NCBI GenBank assembly: GCA_963576475.1
Contig: OY754980.1
Location: 30,735,563 to 30,799,562 of the forward strand
Source of the DNA: Molanna angustata
Lineage: Eukaryota > Arthropoda > Insecta > Trichoptera > Molannidae
Direction of reading: 5' to 3'
DNA length: 64,000 bases
Under the pieces are notes generated by a model. The model had not been told where the DNA came from. It searched no databases and saw only the letters and a program-made list of their open reading frames with translations. Position numbers and translations under genes: made by a program. Below are positions 45,271-56,299 of the stretch, piece by piece. Position 1 is the first letter of the stretch. Each line of letters begins with the position of its first letter.

Positions 45271-45622
45271 AATATCATAAGTATATGAAGTTCTACGTGT
45301 TCTATGTGAAGTACTAATATATAATAGTCTGTAATTGGCTCAATTTATATGTAATTGTTTTATATAAAAAAAATTATACAGCTGTTGACTACTTATAAAA
45401 ATAAATAAAAATAAATAAAAAAATAATAGCTCTTCCAAGTTTGATGTTGGTATGACTCATCATAAATATATGCGGCATATTTGACACCCTTCGATAATCC
45501 ATCCTCCTTTTCATATTTTTATAGCATTTATTTTTATATGTTTTTAACCTGTAAAACATTTCACGTTGTCGAAAATACATTTTTGCAATCAATAATACCA
45601 AAGTCAATTGTGTATGGCCATT

Positions 45623-45720
45623 ATCTAGAATGTGTCAATGTGGCATCTTGTTGTTCGGAGCATTTTTAATTAATATTTCCCGTAGTATATGTTAGTTGCC
45701 CGAGAAGCTATATAAAATAC
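45623..45720 (+). mobile_element. SINE S1 piece (tail side)
   Basis: TCTAGAATGTGTCAATGTGG and GTTAGTTGCCCGAGAAGCTA. Diverged. Confidence 0.65.
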
Positions 45721-46444
45721 ACAACTAATTTATTCGAAAACAAGATATTTAAAACTATTATGTCTTTTCTGCTTGCAACTATTTTTCAACCCTTGGAATC
45801 CCCAGAGTCCAAACGTTTAGGCTATTCGTCTTAACCAGCCCATATATATTGTACACAGTCTGGGTTTCCGTACTAACCGATTGAAATCCAAACACGTCCA
45901 AAATCAGCCATTGGAAATAATCCTTTATGCATTGTGTTCTAGGAAACCCTTTTCTTTGACCAAATTGATGGCCCCAAGGCTGGGAATGTTGAGAAATCTA
46001 CCCCCGATATTGAGAAAACATCGTTTCCTTGACACTAGAATGATTTCAAGAGATAAAAAGTGTTTGAATCCTTTTAGTTTTTATTACATTTTGACAAAAA
46101 TCTATGGATTCGAAAAAAGAAACTACGTCATGATAGTTATAACGTAAACTAACTTAATATATTTTACGAAACTTTTAGAAGCTTTAGAAGCAAACCATTC
46201 AGAAGCTTCTTGAAAATCGTCAGGCTAAGTGTATCTCTTAATCTCTTATACTATTGGGTAATTGGCTAGGCTGTTATTCCTCCATCACCACCCGTTCTTC
46301 TTTTAGGGACTAACGAAACCCCTTATAAAAATCTGAAAGAATACATAAAGAACATTATAAGAGTCCGGAGAAATTTAAAACTTGCATACACTGCACTTAA
46401 AGTGCCAAAGAGAGCTAATTATGCGGAAACAATTGGCTTAGCGT

Positions 46445-46900
46445 TCACTGATAGTGAGGATAAGAGTGCACCGTATTTAAGATATAAAGTCTTGAAACCC
46501 CTAAGTTGCTCTTCGTGGCTACAAGGTCCGCATGTCCTATGTGTCCAAAGAAATTTCCTCGGACATTAATGTAGATATTTCGTTGGAAAGTTGACACGGA
46601 GAAGTTAGTGCATTCCCATGGGATATGCTCAGAAGTCCGTTCAGGGTTATCACAAAAATCACATGTTAAAAAAAAATATGTAAAAACGAAAACGATAACT
46701 TTTGAAAATTCCGTGTCCAGTAAGAAATTGCGTGGTAATCGAGAAAATTCTACGAAGAAGAAATTCGAGTCCTGAAACAAGTAAGAAAAAAAAATGTCAG
46801 TCAGCCTACGGAAGAAGACGACCAGCGACGTTACCTAGCGTCTTGGAAAGAACTCAGCAGAACTGCGTAATTGTAAAATAAAAAAAAGTAAGGAACATTC
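46445..46900 (-). pseudogene. LINE-like C-terminal zinc-finger fragment
   Basis: Minus frame: LPRNFLLDTEFSKVIVFVFT, CDFCDNPERTSEHIPWECTN, FSVSTFQRNIYINVRGNFF. C-x2-C-x(8)-E-H-x(3)-E-C is the CCHC motif at the C-terminus of many LINE reverse transcriptases. Confidence 0.6.
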
Positions 46901-46904
46901 TCGA

Positions 46905-47215
46905 TAAATACAGTTTTTTCAGTTCTTTTTACTCTCCACACTATGGAATAATGGAGAGTCATGATTTCACAATTTTTAAGCGTATTTTTTTACGTCAATT
47001 TCTCAACGAGTATCACGTAGAGAGTGCACGCTGTGAGTTTCGTCGTGATGTGTTTGTTTGTATGTAAGGCGTACGGCTATGGCGTACGGATTATCCTTTT
47101 TGTGTCCTCTCTATAGCCCAAACTATAAGTCCGATCGACTTCATATTAACATTATGTGTAAATTGCACATTTTTTTGTTTTTTATTTTAAACACTTTATT
47201 GTACAATACTTATTA
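46905..47215 (-). repeat. Interspersed repeat C, inverted
   Basis: GTGTCCTCTCTATAGCCCAA and ATAAGTCCGATCGACTTCAT are complements of 52490-52525; the CACGTAGAGAGTGCACGCTG block corresponds to 51660-51680. Confidence 0.65.
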
Positions 47216-47239
47216 GCTAGTAAATATGGCGAACTTATT

Positions 47240-47560
47240 ACCTAATGGCAATTTCTTCCAGACAACCATCTGTAACAGTTATGAGAGAGAATGGTACATG
47301 TAAAAAAGAAAATAAATTTAAACGCAAGAAAGTAAGAAGACCGCATAGACCTCATCTGTCCGAAATTTCAAAATGCTCTCACGGTCTGGTAAATCGAGGT
47401 ATTTTTATGAGATACCCGGGTAAGCGGTGGGTGACTTTCAGTGTTGCTCTCTGAAACAAAGCTGTTTTGAATCCTTTAGTGAAAGCGCTCTTGCTTTGAG
47501 CACTGCGGACATCTAGAGGCAGTGAATTCCACTTAATAGGACCACTCACTCATCTTGCTA
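47240..47560 (-). pseudogene. LINE C-terminus (WNSLP type)
   Basis: Minus strand: IKWNSLPLDVRSAQSKSAFT, KGFKTALFQRATLKVTH, then RLPGYLIKIPRFTR. W-N-S-L-P-x-x-x-R-x-x-x-x-x-x-x-F-x-x-x-x-K is the final motif of CR1/Jockey-like proteins. Confidence 0.6.
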
Positions 47561-47574
47561 GTAACGCTATTTTA

Positions 47575-47960
47575 CTCAAAATTTCTCAACAGGTGTCATG
47601 TAGAAAATACATACTATGATTTTCGTGACAATGTTTTTGTGTGTATTGTGAATACTTTTGTCCTCTGTAAATCTTATATTTGTTTAAGAATCTAATAGAA
47701 ATAATTATTTATTTATACATCTTCTTGTACATAATATAAACAAATATAATTGTACACTGGCGGGCTTATTGCCATTAGGCAATTTCTTCCAACCAACCAG
47801 ATTACAAAGTATGACAACATTGTGTATGTACAAATATACTTCATAAAAATGCATTTAGAGTTTATCAACTTTTCAAGAAGAAAAAATGAACGCTTACTAT
47901 GGTGTAAAGAGTTTAGTGTTGGCCACAACCCACTCGATTTTGAATTATATGTGTATGGAT
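47575..47960 (-). repeat. Interspersed repeat C, inverted, plus LINE end block
   Basis: CAACAGGTGTCATGTAGAAA, ACTTTTGTCCTCTGTAAATC and GTGTTGGCCACAACCCACTC are complements of 51700-51965. A LINE 3' block (TTATTGCCATTAGGCAATTT) is embedded at 47755-47810. Confidence 0.7.
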
Positions 47961-47999
47961 AGAGACGACTTAATTTCATCATTTCAGCGTTAGTTTTAT

Positions 48000-48500
48000 T
48001 CAATCAATTTTGGTTAAAGAAAACATCCCTTTGGTATTATGTATGTAGGCTTATGTGGACAGTTGATAATAAGTCATATCGCTATAATAGGTATGGCAGA
48101 CGACAGGGGATGAGACCGACAGAGGGTGGAGGACAGGACGGACAAGGCGGGTGGTTGGTGAGGGTCTGCAGTGGCGTTTTTATTGAATTGTTAGCTTAAG
48201 TCTCAGTTACAAATGGATGGGTGTTAACCTCTGCGGGAAGGAATCTATTGATATATTATTAGGGGGGCGTACCAGGACGATGGTAATTAATTGGAAACTT
48301 TTGTTTAAGGACTCGTGATAAATATCATTTCTGACCCATAAAACCTACATTTGATCATCTGCCTTCCGACTATAATACATACTACACTCTACCGCTTTAT
48401 CTTTCTAACTCTATATAGTATACCTATCTCGAATCATTTATTTATATATTCATAAGTATTTTCAGTAAAAAAAATTGACTGAATTTCATGATATCAACGT
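48000..48500. other. No gene recognised
   Basis: 48080-48260 is G-rich (GACGACAGGGGATGAGACCG) but shows no motif or family. Confidence 0.35.
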
Positions 48501-48509
48501 CCTTTTTTA

Positions 48510-48600
48510 TGTTACGTTTATCTAGTAGATGGATCTTATTTACGTTATGTTTATCTGGTAGATGGAATTTATTTACGTTATGTTTATCAGGAAAATAAAA
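48510..48600. repeat. 33-bp minisatellite, left part
   Basis: Units of TTACGTTATGTTTATCTGGT plus AGATGGAATTTAT; the array resumes at 49010. Confidence 0.85.
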
Positions 48601-48603
48601 CTT

Positions 48604-48768
48604 TTAAATAAATTAAACACTTTTTTCTTTCTACATTTATTTTTTCTCTCCAGAACGACCGTTTCGCCTGGTGAAGGCCTTTTTAACTGTGCCTTCACCA
48701 GGCGAAACGGTCGTTCTGGAGAGAAAAAATAAATGTAGAAAGAAAAAACAAGTGTTTAATTTATTTAA
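48604..48768. repeat. Near-perfect 165-bp snapback hairpin
   Basis: Left arm 48604-48678 (75 nt) and right arm 48691-48768 (78 nt) are complementary throughout except for one 3-nt insertion; loop CTTTTTAACTGT. The right arm contains AGGCGAAACGGTCGTTCTGG, which resembles the 3' half of a hammerhead motif (GAAA, short stem III, NUH). Confidence 0.95.
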
Positions 48769-48822
48769 AAATGGAATTCTACATAGTCAACGCTGTCAGT
48801 GTAAATAAGTGTAAATCACAGT

Positions 48823-48988
48823 GTCGGCCTTCGTGGCTCAGTTGGTTAGATATCTGACTGCTGAGCCAAAGGTCCCGGGTTCGATTCCCGGTCTCCAGAA
48901 TGTGCCAACTTGTCATTGGGTGCGTGTTAAATTAATATTTGACATAGTACCTGTTAGTAGCCCAAGAAGCAATATTAAATAAATAAAA
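48823..48988 (+). mobile_element. SINE S1 with internal deletion
   Basis: Head through GGTTCGATTCCCGG, then directly TCTCCAGAATGTGCCAACTT. About 58 bp between these points in the full copy (37355) are missing. Both boxes are intact. Confidence 0.9.
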
Positions 48989-49009
48989 TTAAAAGTGTTA
49001 GTAAAATTT

Positions 49010-49300
49010 ATTTTATAATGTTTATCTGGATCTTATGGATTTACGTTATGTTTATCAGGCGAATAAAACTTATTTATATAATGTTTATCTGGTGGATGGA
49101 TCTTATTTACGTTATGTTTATCTGGTGGATGGAACTTATTAACGTTATGTTTATCTGTTTGATCGAACTTATTAACGTTATGTTTATCAGGTTGATAAAA
49201 TTTATTTATATAATGTTTATCAGGTGGATGGAACTTATTTGCGTTATGTTTGTCTGGTAGATGGAACAATTTATAATCGTTATATTTATCTGGTAAATGG
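49010..49300. repeat. 33-bp minisatellite, right part
   Basis: About nine units of ACGTTATGTTTATCTGGTGG plus ATGGAACTTATTT. Open in several frames because the period is a multiple of three. Confidence 0.93.
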
Positions 49301-49309
49301 AACTTCCTT

Positions 49310-49785
49310 CGTAAATAGTACATTGTTCTGTGTCCCATCTTGTTCTATGCGCTTTCATATTAGAACCGTATTTAAAAGATTTTATCATATGTAAATTTTA
49401 TATTGGTTAAAAACACAAATGCAATTTTATAAAAAACGATATTTTTTTTTAATATTTCAAAATATCTGTGTAATTTTAAAATACTAGTTTTTTTTATATT
49501 TTTTAATGGGTTCAGTTCCGAGGACGAATCTACGTTTGAATGAATATTAGTCATTTAAAACAAAAATACACTACTGACGATCTTTTGTCATTTTAATTTT
49601 ATTAAAGTTAAACATCCTTTATTTTATTTAATCTTCAGGATAACAAAAAATATATTAAATGGAAAAAAAATAATGTTTTATTAAAATTTTAGTACGATTT
49701 CGAAATTGTATTTGAATGGATTCATATTATTAAAATTGTTTTTTATTGAATACTACCTGGTACCCGACATGCGTTGCAATGTCAA
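49310..49785. other. AT-rich, no gene recognised
   Basis: No repeat or coding pattern. Confidence 0.4.
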
Positions 49786-49789
49786 TCCT

Positions 49790-49975
49790 TTCAGTCACTT
49801 TCGTCACTTTCGTCCCTTCAGTCACTTTCGTCACTTCAGTCACTTTCGTCCCTTCAGTCACTTTCGTCCCTTCAGTCACTTTCGTCCCTTCAGTCACTTT
49901 CGTCCCTTCAGTCACTTTCGTCTATTCAGTCCCTCCCCTCCCTCCCTCAGTCGCTCCCGTCCCCTCAGTCGAACC
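49790..49975. repeat. 18-bp minisatellite
   Basis: Unit TTCAGTCACTTTCGTCCC, about nine copies, degrading to a CCCTCCCTC tract at 49930-49965. Confidence 0.95.
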
Positions 49976-50029
49976 ACAGCAGAAAATAATTCATTTCTCA
50001 CTCAAATATTACTTCTTTGGACTTTAACA

Positions 50030-50120
50030 CTTGTTAGTTGGAAGAAATTACCATTTGGCAATAAACCCGCCATTTGCGCAGGGTGCAAGGAAGTGAAGTA
50101 TTATCATTATTATGTAAACG
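50030..50120 (+). mobile_element. SINE S2 / LINE end block
   Basis: TTAGTTGGAAGAAATTACCA, TTTGGCAATAAACCCGCCAT and TTGCGCAGGGTGCAAGGAA match the body of S2 at 25715-25785. Confidence 0.65.
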
Positions 50121-50240
50121 ATTGGCTTGATCCACAATTTAAAATCCAGCTTTCCATTGGTCCAGGAATTCTCTAGTTTCGCGATATTCAACGAAATACA
50201 TTTCATTTTGATTCAAGTATATAGATAATATATAAAACAT

Positions 50241-50281
50241 GGTGTGTGTGTGTGTGTGTTAGTGTGTGTGTGTGTGTGTGT
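50241..50281. repeat. (TG)n microsatellite
   Basis: About 20 TG units with one interruption. Confidence 0.95.
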
Positions 50282-50404
50282 GATGCTACCATTTTAGTAG
50301 AAAATGAAGATGTTCTACAAATAATGCTTTATGTTTCATCTTGCTAGTGCCTGATTAATATCAGAGGAGCCGTTTTAATGCAAACTAGTCATTGAAAACA
50401 ACCA

Positions 50405-50870
50405 TATAGAGCAGGTCATGCGATTTACATACTTAGGTGTAGAGATCTCCAGCAGCAATGACCTGTACAGCGAAGTCCGAACACAGGTCAATAAAGCAAT
50501 AACCATAGCTTACTTTACGGTTGCTTACGAAGACGTGTGTCCGACCTATTATGACATTTGGGATAGAAGTAAGAGCCAACTCCAACAGAGAAAAAAGCTA
50601 TCTTAGAGTGGCTGAAAAGTAGACCTAACTCTCCATTGCTGGAAGAACCCTCAGGAGGCTCATCAGAATTGAAACGATCAGTTCTATATGTGGTGTCGAG
50701 GACATAACGTCATAATGGAGACGTAGCAGAAGTGCTTCTGAAGAGACGACTATAGAATAGTCAAAATTTTTAAAACCTGCGAAGAGATGGAAAGACAGTT
50801 GGACCACCTCCTCCTTGTATAGTCCACCCTCACATACAGGTCAAATGGCCTAAAACATGATTAAGAAGAA
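50405..50870 (+). pseudogene. LINE reverse-transcriptase fragment (FTYLGV type)
   Basis: EQVMRFTYLGVEISSSNDLY, SEVRTQVNKAITIAYF, then frame changes. F-x-Y-L-G-x-x-x-S-S ... E-V-x-x-Q-V-x-K-A is the region before the thumb in another insect LINE clade. The distal part is degraded. Confidence 0.78.
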
Positions 50871-51489
50871 GTAGCAGGCAATGTAGATTGACGCTTTAGT
50901 TACAAATTTCTCATTTAAATGTGAATAAAATACCGTAAGTTAACTTCATACCACGATATACAAAATATAAGTGTGATGTAATGTGTCCTTAGAAGAGTTA
51001 CTATTTGTATTCAAATTTCCTTCCACCAAGGCAAAGCACGTGTAATACATGAACTAGTATGAACATGATGACGTATTTAGTACTTACCTACCTACCAATC
51101 TATGTATGTACAATGTACCTAAATTTATTATAAAGTATGTTTCACACGTGTTGTTTGTGATGTGGTTCTGAAAGCTACCAGTGACATGTTCATACCATTG
51201 TACAACTTAAACCGATGCTTTACATTTTCAATTTGAAATGGATAAATTTATTTCAAATTGTAATTCTCTTTTGCGGTTTGGTTCAATTCAAACCAAAGAA
51301 ACTAAAATTTGTGTGTTTTATTTTATAAATATATGCATACTTTTTTTATCTTTTAAGTACACTCGTACAACATTTCAAGTCCAAAGGTATCGTAGTTTCG
51401 TCGCTACGGAAGAAAAAGACAAACAGATGCACACTTTGACAGCGTTCAAATAGACACACTGTTTATCAGTAAATTCGTATAATAACAGC

Positions 51490-51965
51490 TTAATATTAAA
51501 AAACGAGTGGGTTGTGGCCAACACGGATAGTATTTTTTTCTTGAAAGTTTGACAATCCCTGAATGAATTTTTATGAAGAACATTTCTTTATTATATATAA
51601 GTTTCCATGAGGCCTAAAGTTTTCATGATACACCATACCTACACAAAAATTCATATTATGCACTCTCTACATGATACCTGCTGAGTAGTTTATGTAAAAA
51701 CTAGTGGGTTGTAGCCAACACTAAACTCCCCACACCATAGAAGGTATTCATTTTTTCTTCTTGAAAGGTTGACAATCTCTAAATGCATTTTTATGAAGTA
51801 CATTTATATTAGATTCTTAAACAAATATAAGATTCCCAGAGGACAAAAGTTTTCACAATACCTACACCAAACACACAAAAACACTTTCACGAAAATCATA
51901 GTATACCTACACTTTCTGCATGATACCTGTTGAGAAATTTTAAGTAAAATTGCATTACTAGCAAG
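51490..51965 (+). repeat. Interspersed repeat C, tandem pair
   Basis: Two ~215-bp copies, each from GTGGGTTGTRGCCAACAC through TTTTATGAAG to ATGATACCTG(C/T)TGAGWA. No protein. Confidence 0.8.
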
Positions 51966-51979
51966 ACAATCACGTACGA

Positions 51980-52085
51980 GACAGTGTATCAATGTTGATG
52001 ATGCGATGTATAATATGTGTCAAGATAGAAGAATGCGGTGTTCGATTCTCACTGCCTACCCCTTGAGGAAGATAGAAGTGTAGAG
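51980..52085 (+). pseudogene. LINE 3' tail, short
   Basis: ATGTGTCAAGATAGAAGAAT and CTCACTGCCTACCCC match the last 80 bp before the tail of the LINE at 20340-20797. Confidence 0.55.
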
Positions 52086-52239
52086 TAAAAAATACATTTG
52101 TCTATAGAGCCACATACAATATCAATATGAAGTTAATCACTCAATTTTCCCATACAGAAGCTATTTTATTTCTGTTATAGGTATACATTTTTCATATAAA
52201 TATGAAATTTATATCACATTGATATGGCATACCATAGAT

Positions 52240-52690
52240 TTTTTTTTCTTTGAATTTTGACAATTCTTGAATGTATTTTTGATGAGTGTATTTTTATTGC
52301 AACAAAATTAATTACAGTATAAATTTACCTCGATTTTTCAAACCGTGAGAGCATTTTGAAAATTTGGACATGAAATCATAGAGAAGAAATTAACGGATAT
52401 CTATGGAAAACTAATAAGCTCTTAGTTTAAGGACTTTACAAATATGATAATAATAATAATAAAATAAAGAATATTAATAATATGAAGTCAATCGGACTTA
52501 TAGTTTAGGCTGTAAAGGGGACACAAAAAAAACAACGTAATTGATGACATCATAGAGGATAAATTAAAAGTTGTCTATGGAAAACTAACCAAACCTGGGT
52601 CTATGCACATTACATAATGTATGACGTAAATATCCAAAATTCAAATAAAATAAAATCTCGATTTTATAGACAGTAAGAACATTTTTAAAG
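52240..52690 (+). repeat. Interspersed repeat C, distal copies
   Basis: TATGAAGTCAATCGGACTTA and TAGTTTAGGCTGTAAAGGGG are complements of 47095-47150. AACGGATATCTATGGAAAAC and AAGTTGTCTATGGAAAACTA show an internal duplication. Confidence 0.65.
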
Positions 52691-53240
52691 TTTTAACTTC
52701 AGAGTAATTTGAGTCATTGGTTTGATTGATTTGGTCACGTGTGTGCGCAATAAAAAAATTCAAGACGCTTGGGGATAAATATTCATATATTTCTAAACGA
52801 AGCGACAAATTCATTTTGTTTTGTGCATCACGCGTTATCCAACGCCATTTTGTGTCAGCCTGTCGCGTGAAATGGCGGGCGGACTGTGTTGAAACTCGTG
52901 TGTGTGTGTGTGTGTGGCACACAGCTTTGGCAGCAGAGTTGAGTTGGTGTGTGTTTGTGTGTGAAAGTTAAATTGAAAATTAAGCCCTCACGTTTGCCCC
53001 ATAATTGGGCGGACAGATAGCTCAGATGCGCACTGAAGTTGTAGTTCCCACGGCAGGCGCCTGAGCGGGTTTTCACAGAAACAAAATGGCGGATCAAAGA
53101 ACATGCAATTGCCTCAGAGTATTATCAAAACACACAACTAAAAATAGACATATTATTATGTGTCTCTTTGCGTTCTGCTGTTTTATCCATTTGTTAACGG
53201 ATGTCGTTATGTTACATTGAGTAGGTAAGCTTTTATTTAT
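52691..53240. other. No gene recognised
   Basis: Moderately GC-rich. CTCGTGTGTGTGTGTGTG at 52888 is a TG microsatellite. Open frames on both strands give no family. Confidence 0.35.
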
Positions 53241-53247
53241 TTAACTG

Positions 53248-53325
53248 TGGGGCACCTGCTTACAATAGTGCTTCCACTATTTTCTATAATCGTTTTCCGA
53301 GTGTCTCGTAAGAAACGGGTTGCGT
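53248..53325 (+). repeat. Interspersed repeat B, 5' fragment
   Basis: CAATAGTGCTTCCACTATTT and GAGTGTCTCGTAAGAAACGG match the 5' part of the copy at 31745. Confidence 0.65.
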
Positions 53326-53633
53326 ATTTACCTTTACGTGTTGATTGGGAGGCAAGTACTGCCTCAAATTAGGGACGAGTTTGTTGCGCTAATGCACTTA
53401 AAAACTCGTGTTGAATTCAAGGCACGTATCCTCCAAATGCACACGGTTTAGCAACGCAAACTGTTTCTGCTAATACGTGTTCAATTCAAGGCAGTTAATT
53501 ATTGAATATGGAACATATATAGCCATGAAGTTCGCGCGCTATTTCATTTCGTCTGTCACTGTCACATTAGTTTGTATTTTGTTCACAGATTATATCGTAG
53601 TAATCAGTAATTTTATTTAAGTCTTTAAGTATT

Positions 53634-53834
53634 ATGGAACTATTAAAGGACATGCTTGGTGGTATTCAAGACAATTTTAAAATTGTAAATTACGAAGGAG
53701 GCAAGGATACTTACCAATGTAAAATTCGATGTCCTATATCTTGTGAATGTAATTACGACGCTAAGTGTGATTATTCCATTGAAAAATTCATGAGTACCAA
53801 TTTCATACAAAAAATGTCTTACCGAAGCACATAG
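53634..53834 (+). pseudogene. Cysteine-rich N-terminal fragment, unrecognised
   Basis: ATG-initiated frame: MELLKDMLGGIQDNFKIVNY, EGGKDTYQCKIRCPISCECN, YDAKCDYSIEKFMSTNFIQK. Five cysteines (C-x3-C-x3-C-x-C-x6-C) and a normal composition make it look coding. From about 53820 the sequence is the dispersed repeat of 44272, so the frame appears cut off by that insertion. Upstream (53380-53500) AATTCAAGGCA occurs twice. Possibly the first part of a DNA-transposon or gene fragment; no function assigned. Confidence 0.3.
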
Positions 53835-54472
53835 CACATACACACAGATACATTGCGATGAAACTTTCAGAATACAATCTCAACATGATACTAGTTGATA
53901 ATCTGCAATAAAAAATACCCTTAAAAATCGCGACATCATGACTCCCCATCAAACATCATGTATTCATCAAGGGATACAATTTTTTTCACATATTCCTAAG
54001 TGTAATTTATTGTTTAAGTATCATTTGCACATTTTTTTAACATGTTCTGCATTTGAATTTATCTTTATTTGTTAAATAAAACAACTGTTTTCTTTTTTTC
54101 TCCTACACTACATAAATATATAAATGGTAATAATGTATACATGTAAGTGATGCTGGGCATGCTTATTTTTTATTTAATTTTGTATCACCTGTATATTTTG
54201 TCCAGTTATTGTTTGTATACTTTGTATAAAATAAAATAAAATAAAACTGCGTTTGACCATTGAACTGTACATAGGTACTAATACATATAAATCAATGGGT
54301 TTGAAGTGAAATATAATTTAATTTAATTTAATGTAGGTACATATTTGTAATACGTATTATGTACAAATTTTAGCTTTCTGCACTCCTCCATATGAACTTA
54401 AGCAATGCCAAATCTCACACTCCCCCGTGCGTGCTTTCAGGGGTCCAAGTTTTTGATTCACGCATTTATAGT

Positions 54473-54606
54473 CTAAGGGTCGTATTACAAGAGTTATTTG
54501 AGTAAATTGTAAGAAAAAGGTAAGGTACTGCGAGAATACTGCTTACCGGACATCAACTTTTTCTTACATTAGGTATTCTTAAATAACTCCCGTAATAGAC
54601 CCTTAG
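54473..54606. mobile_element. MITE family M3 (134 bp)
   Basis: CTAAGGGTCGTATTACAAGA and AGTTATTTGAGTAAATTGTA at the left mirror AAATAACTCCCGTAATAGAC and CCTTAG at the right. Confidence 0.85.
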
Positions 54607-54609
54607 AGA

Positions 54610-55710
54610 TAGCAACGTCAAAAACACTTAATTTTATAATGCCTCTTTTTTTATATTTCCTTTTTTATTGAATGGTTGGTTGCGTTTAACAGTGCGCATC
54701 CCATATCTATAGGTGAAAATTACATATTTTAGTATCGTTTGTATGTTTGTAATTCCCTTTTGCGCTCTGATACCATGACTCTCGGACTGTTATACATAGA
54801 TATTATATGTAACTAGAACAATTTATTACATTTAGGTATGACATACTTTATTTTTGATGGGTACAAACTACGTATATGATCTATACTATATTATACGATA
54901 TATGGAAAATATTTAGTACGTTTTTCTGTTACGTATTTCCTGTCTTATTCTATGCGCTCCTGATATTTTATGTCTTTATGACAGCGCATTATTCAATCGA
55001 AAGAAACACATTTCTTAGTCTATGTTCTTCTGATATTTAAATTGAGCGTTTGATACGCTATTAGCAGCATTAGGCGAATTACATACACCTCATGTAACTT
55101 TATTATAGTATAGAAAAATATTTAAGTAATTTTATACTAAAAATAAAAACCAAAAAACTTAAAGAATATACAAAAATTTTTGTTATTCATTTTTAGTTTC
55201 CAAATTTTATACTTGTATATATTTATTCTCATCGAGGGCGTTTGTGATTTCACCTTATTTTTAAGCACCATGAGAATACCGCACATATTAATATACTATC
55301 ATAAAAATTTGATTAATTTAAGCTTTTATTGGCACGAACATACAAATATTTATACACAACATCACGCCACGTCCCTTGAGGGGACTGTAGATATAATCTA
55401 ACGCCACATTGTAAAATATTGACAAGCGTTCATGCATATTTTATACGTGCTCTGTTATTGACACTACAAATGTTCTCTCTTTTACTAATAATGTTCACAC
55501 AGTCGTACCAATGTTTTTTTTTGATCGGCCCCTATCGTTCTATTCCTACAGGCTTTGTATGTTTTCCTTGTCGTTCTAGGTATATTCATTCTTCCCATTT
55601 TGCCAAACCATCTCAATGTGTCCATTTTCATTATCTTTATATTCGTTCCAAATATTCTGATTTCTTAGCCAGTCTCCCATCGTCTTATTACATATCAACA
55701 CTAGTTTCGA
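54610..55710. other. No gene recognised
   Basis: AT-rich. 55180-55730 holds frames of 73 and 102 codons without recognisable motifs; 55590-55625 (ATTTTGCCAAACCATCTCAA) echoes, inverted, the LINE text at 20495. Confidence 0.35.
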
Positions 55711-55714
55711 TAAT

Positions 55715-56030
55715 GTTTTTTTTATAATTTTCAATAATGTTTTAGATCATAATAATTGGGATCTCACTAGCCTACAGGCTATCAGTGAGTTTTCCATACA
55801 AAAGGTCAAGTACATCTTACATTCCTTAACTTACAGTATTAAAATTCTAATATGGGATACATGTTTTTTTATTTAATTACTACTTATAAATGAGTCAAAT
55901 GATTTTAATTACTCTACAATATTTTTTTTAAATATAGTTTTAACTGAGGATATTTTATCAAGTTTATCCATACCACAAGGTAGGGTGTTAAATATTTTCG
56001 GTATGCTAACTTACTCGATAAGTGTATAAT
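55715..56030 (-). pseudogene. CR1/Jockey-like LINE, C-terminus and 3' UTR
   Basis: Minus strand from 56030: PKIFNTLPYG-like text (read across frames), DKLDKI, then IFKKNIVE-like text, then the 3' segment shared with 3430-3585. The N-x-L-P ... F-K-K pattern is the usual LINE end. Confidence 0.6.
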
Positions 56031-56204
56031 TTGTTAACTGAGAGTAGGTACCTACATATATCATTATATCTTTTAGTATTTGGGAGCATATCATTTAATC
56101 ATACATTGTGTTTTATTATTATCATGTGCATTGTGCATTGACACCAAAGTGCACTGAAGTTATATAAATAATTTCGTGTAAAAAAAATCAGACTTCAAAA
56201 TTAA

Positions 56205-56292
56205 TATGTGTCAAGATATCAAAATTTGGTGTTTGGATCTCTCTGCTTATCCCATGAGGGACATGGCTTGATGGTTTGTATGTATGTAGCAA
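56205..56292 (+). pseudogene. LINE 3' tail
   Basis: ATGTGTCAAGATATCAAAAT, then CATGAGGGACATGGCTTGAT and GGTTTGTATGTATGTA, matching the end of 20340-20797. Confidence 0.75.
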
Positions 56293-56299
56293 CATTATA

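Noticed and set aside
49018..49338. Repetitive open frames (IMFIRWMELI, HPPDKHNVNK)
   Set aside because: By-product of the 33-bp minisatellite.
49730..50176. Open frames of repeated FSHFRP, LSSLQS and TEGTKV peptides
   Set aside because: All frames of the 18-bp minisatellite are open by periodicity; not coding.
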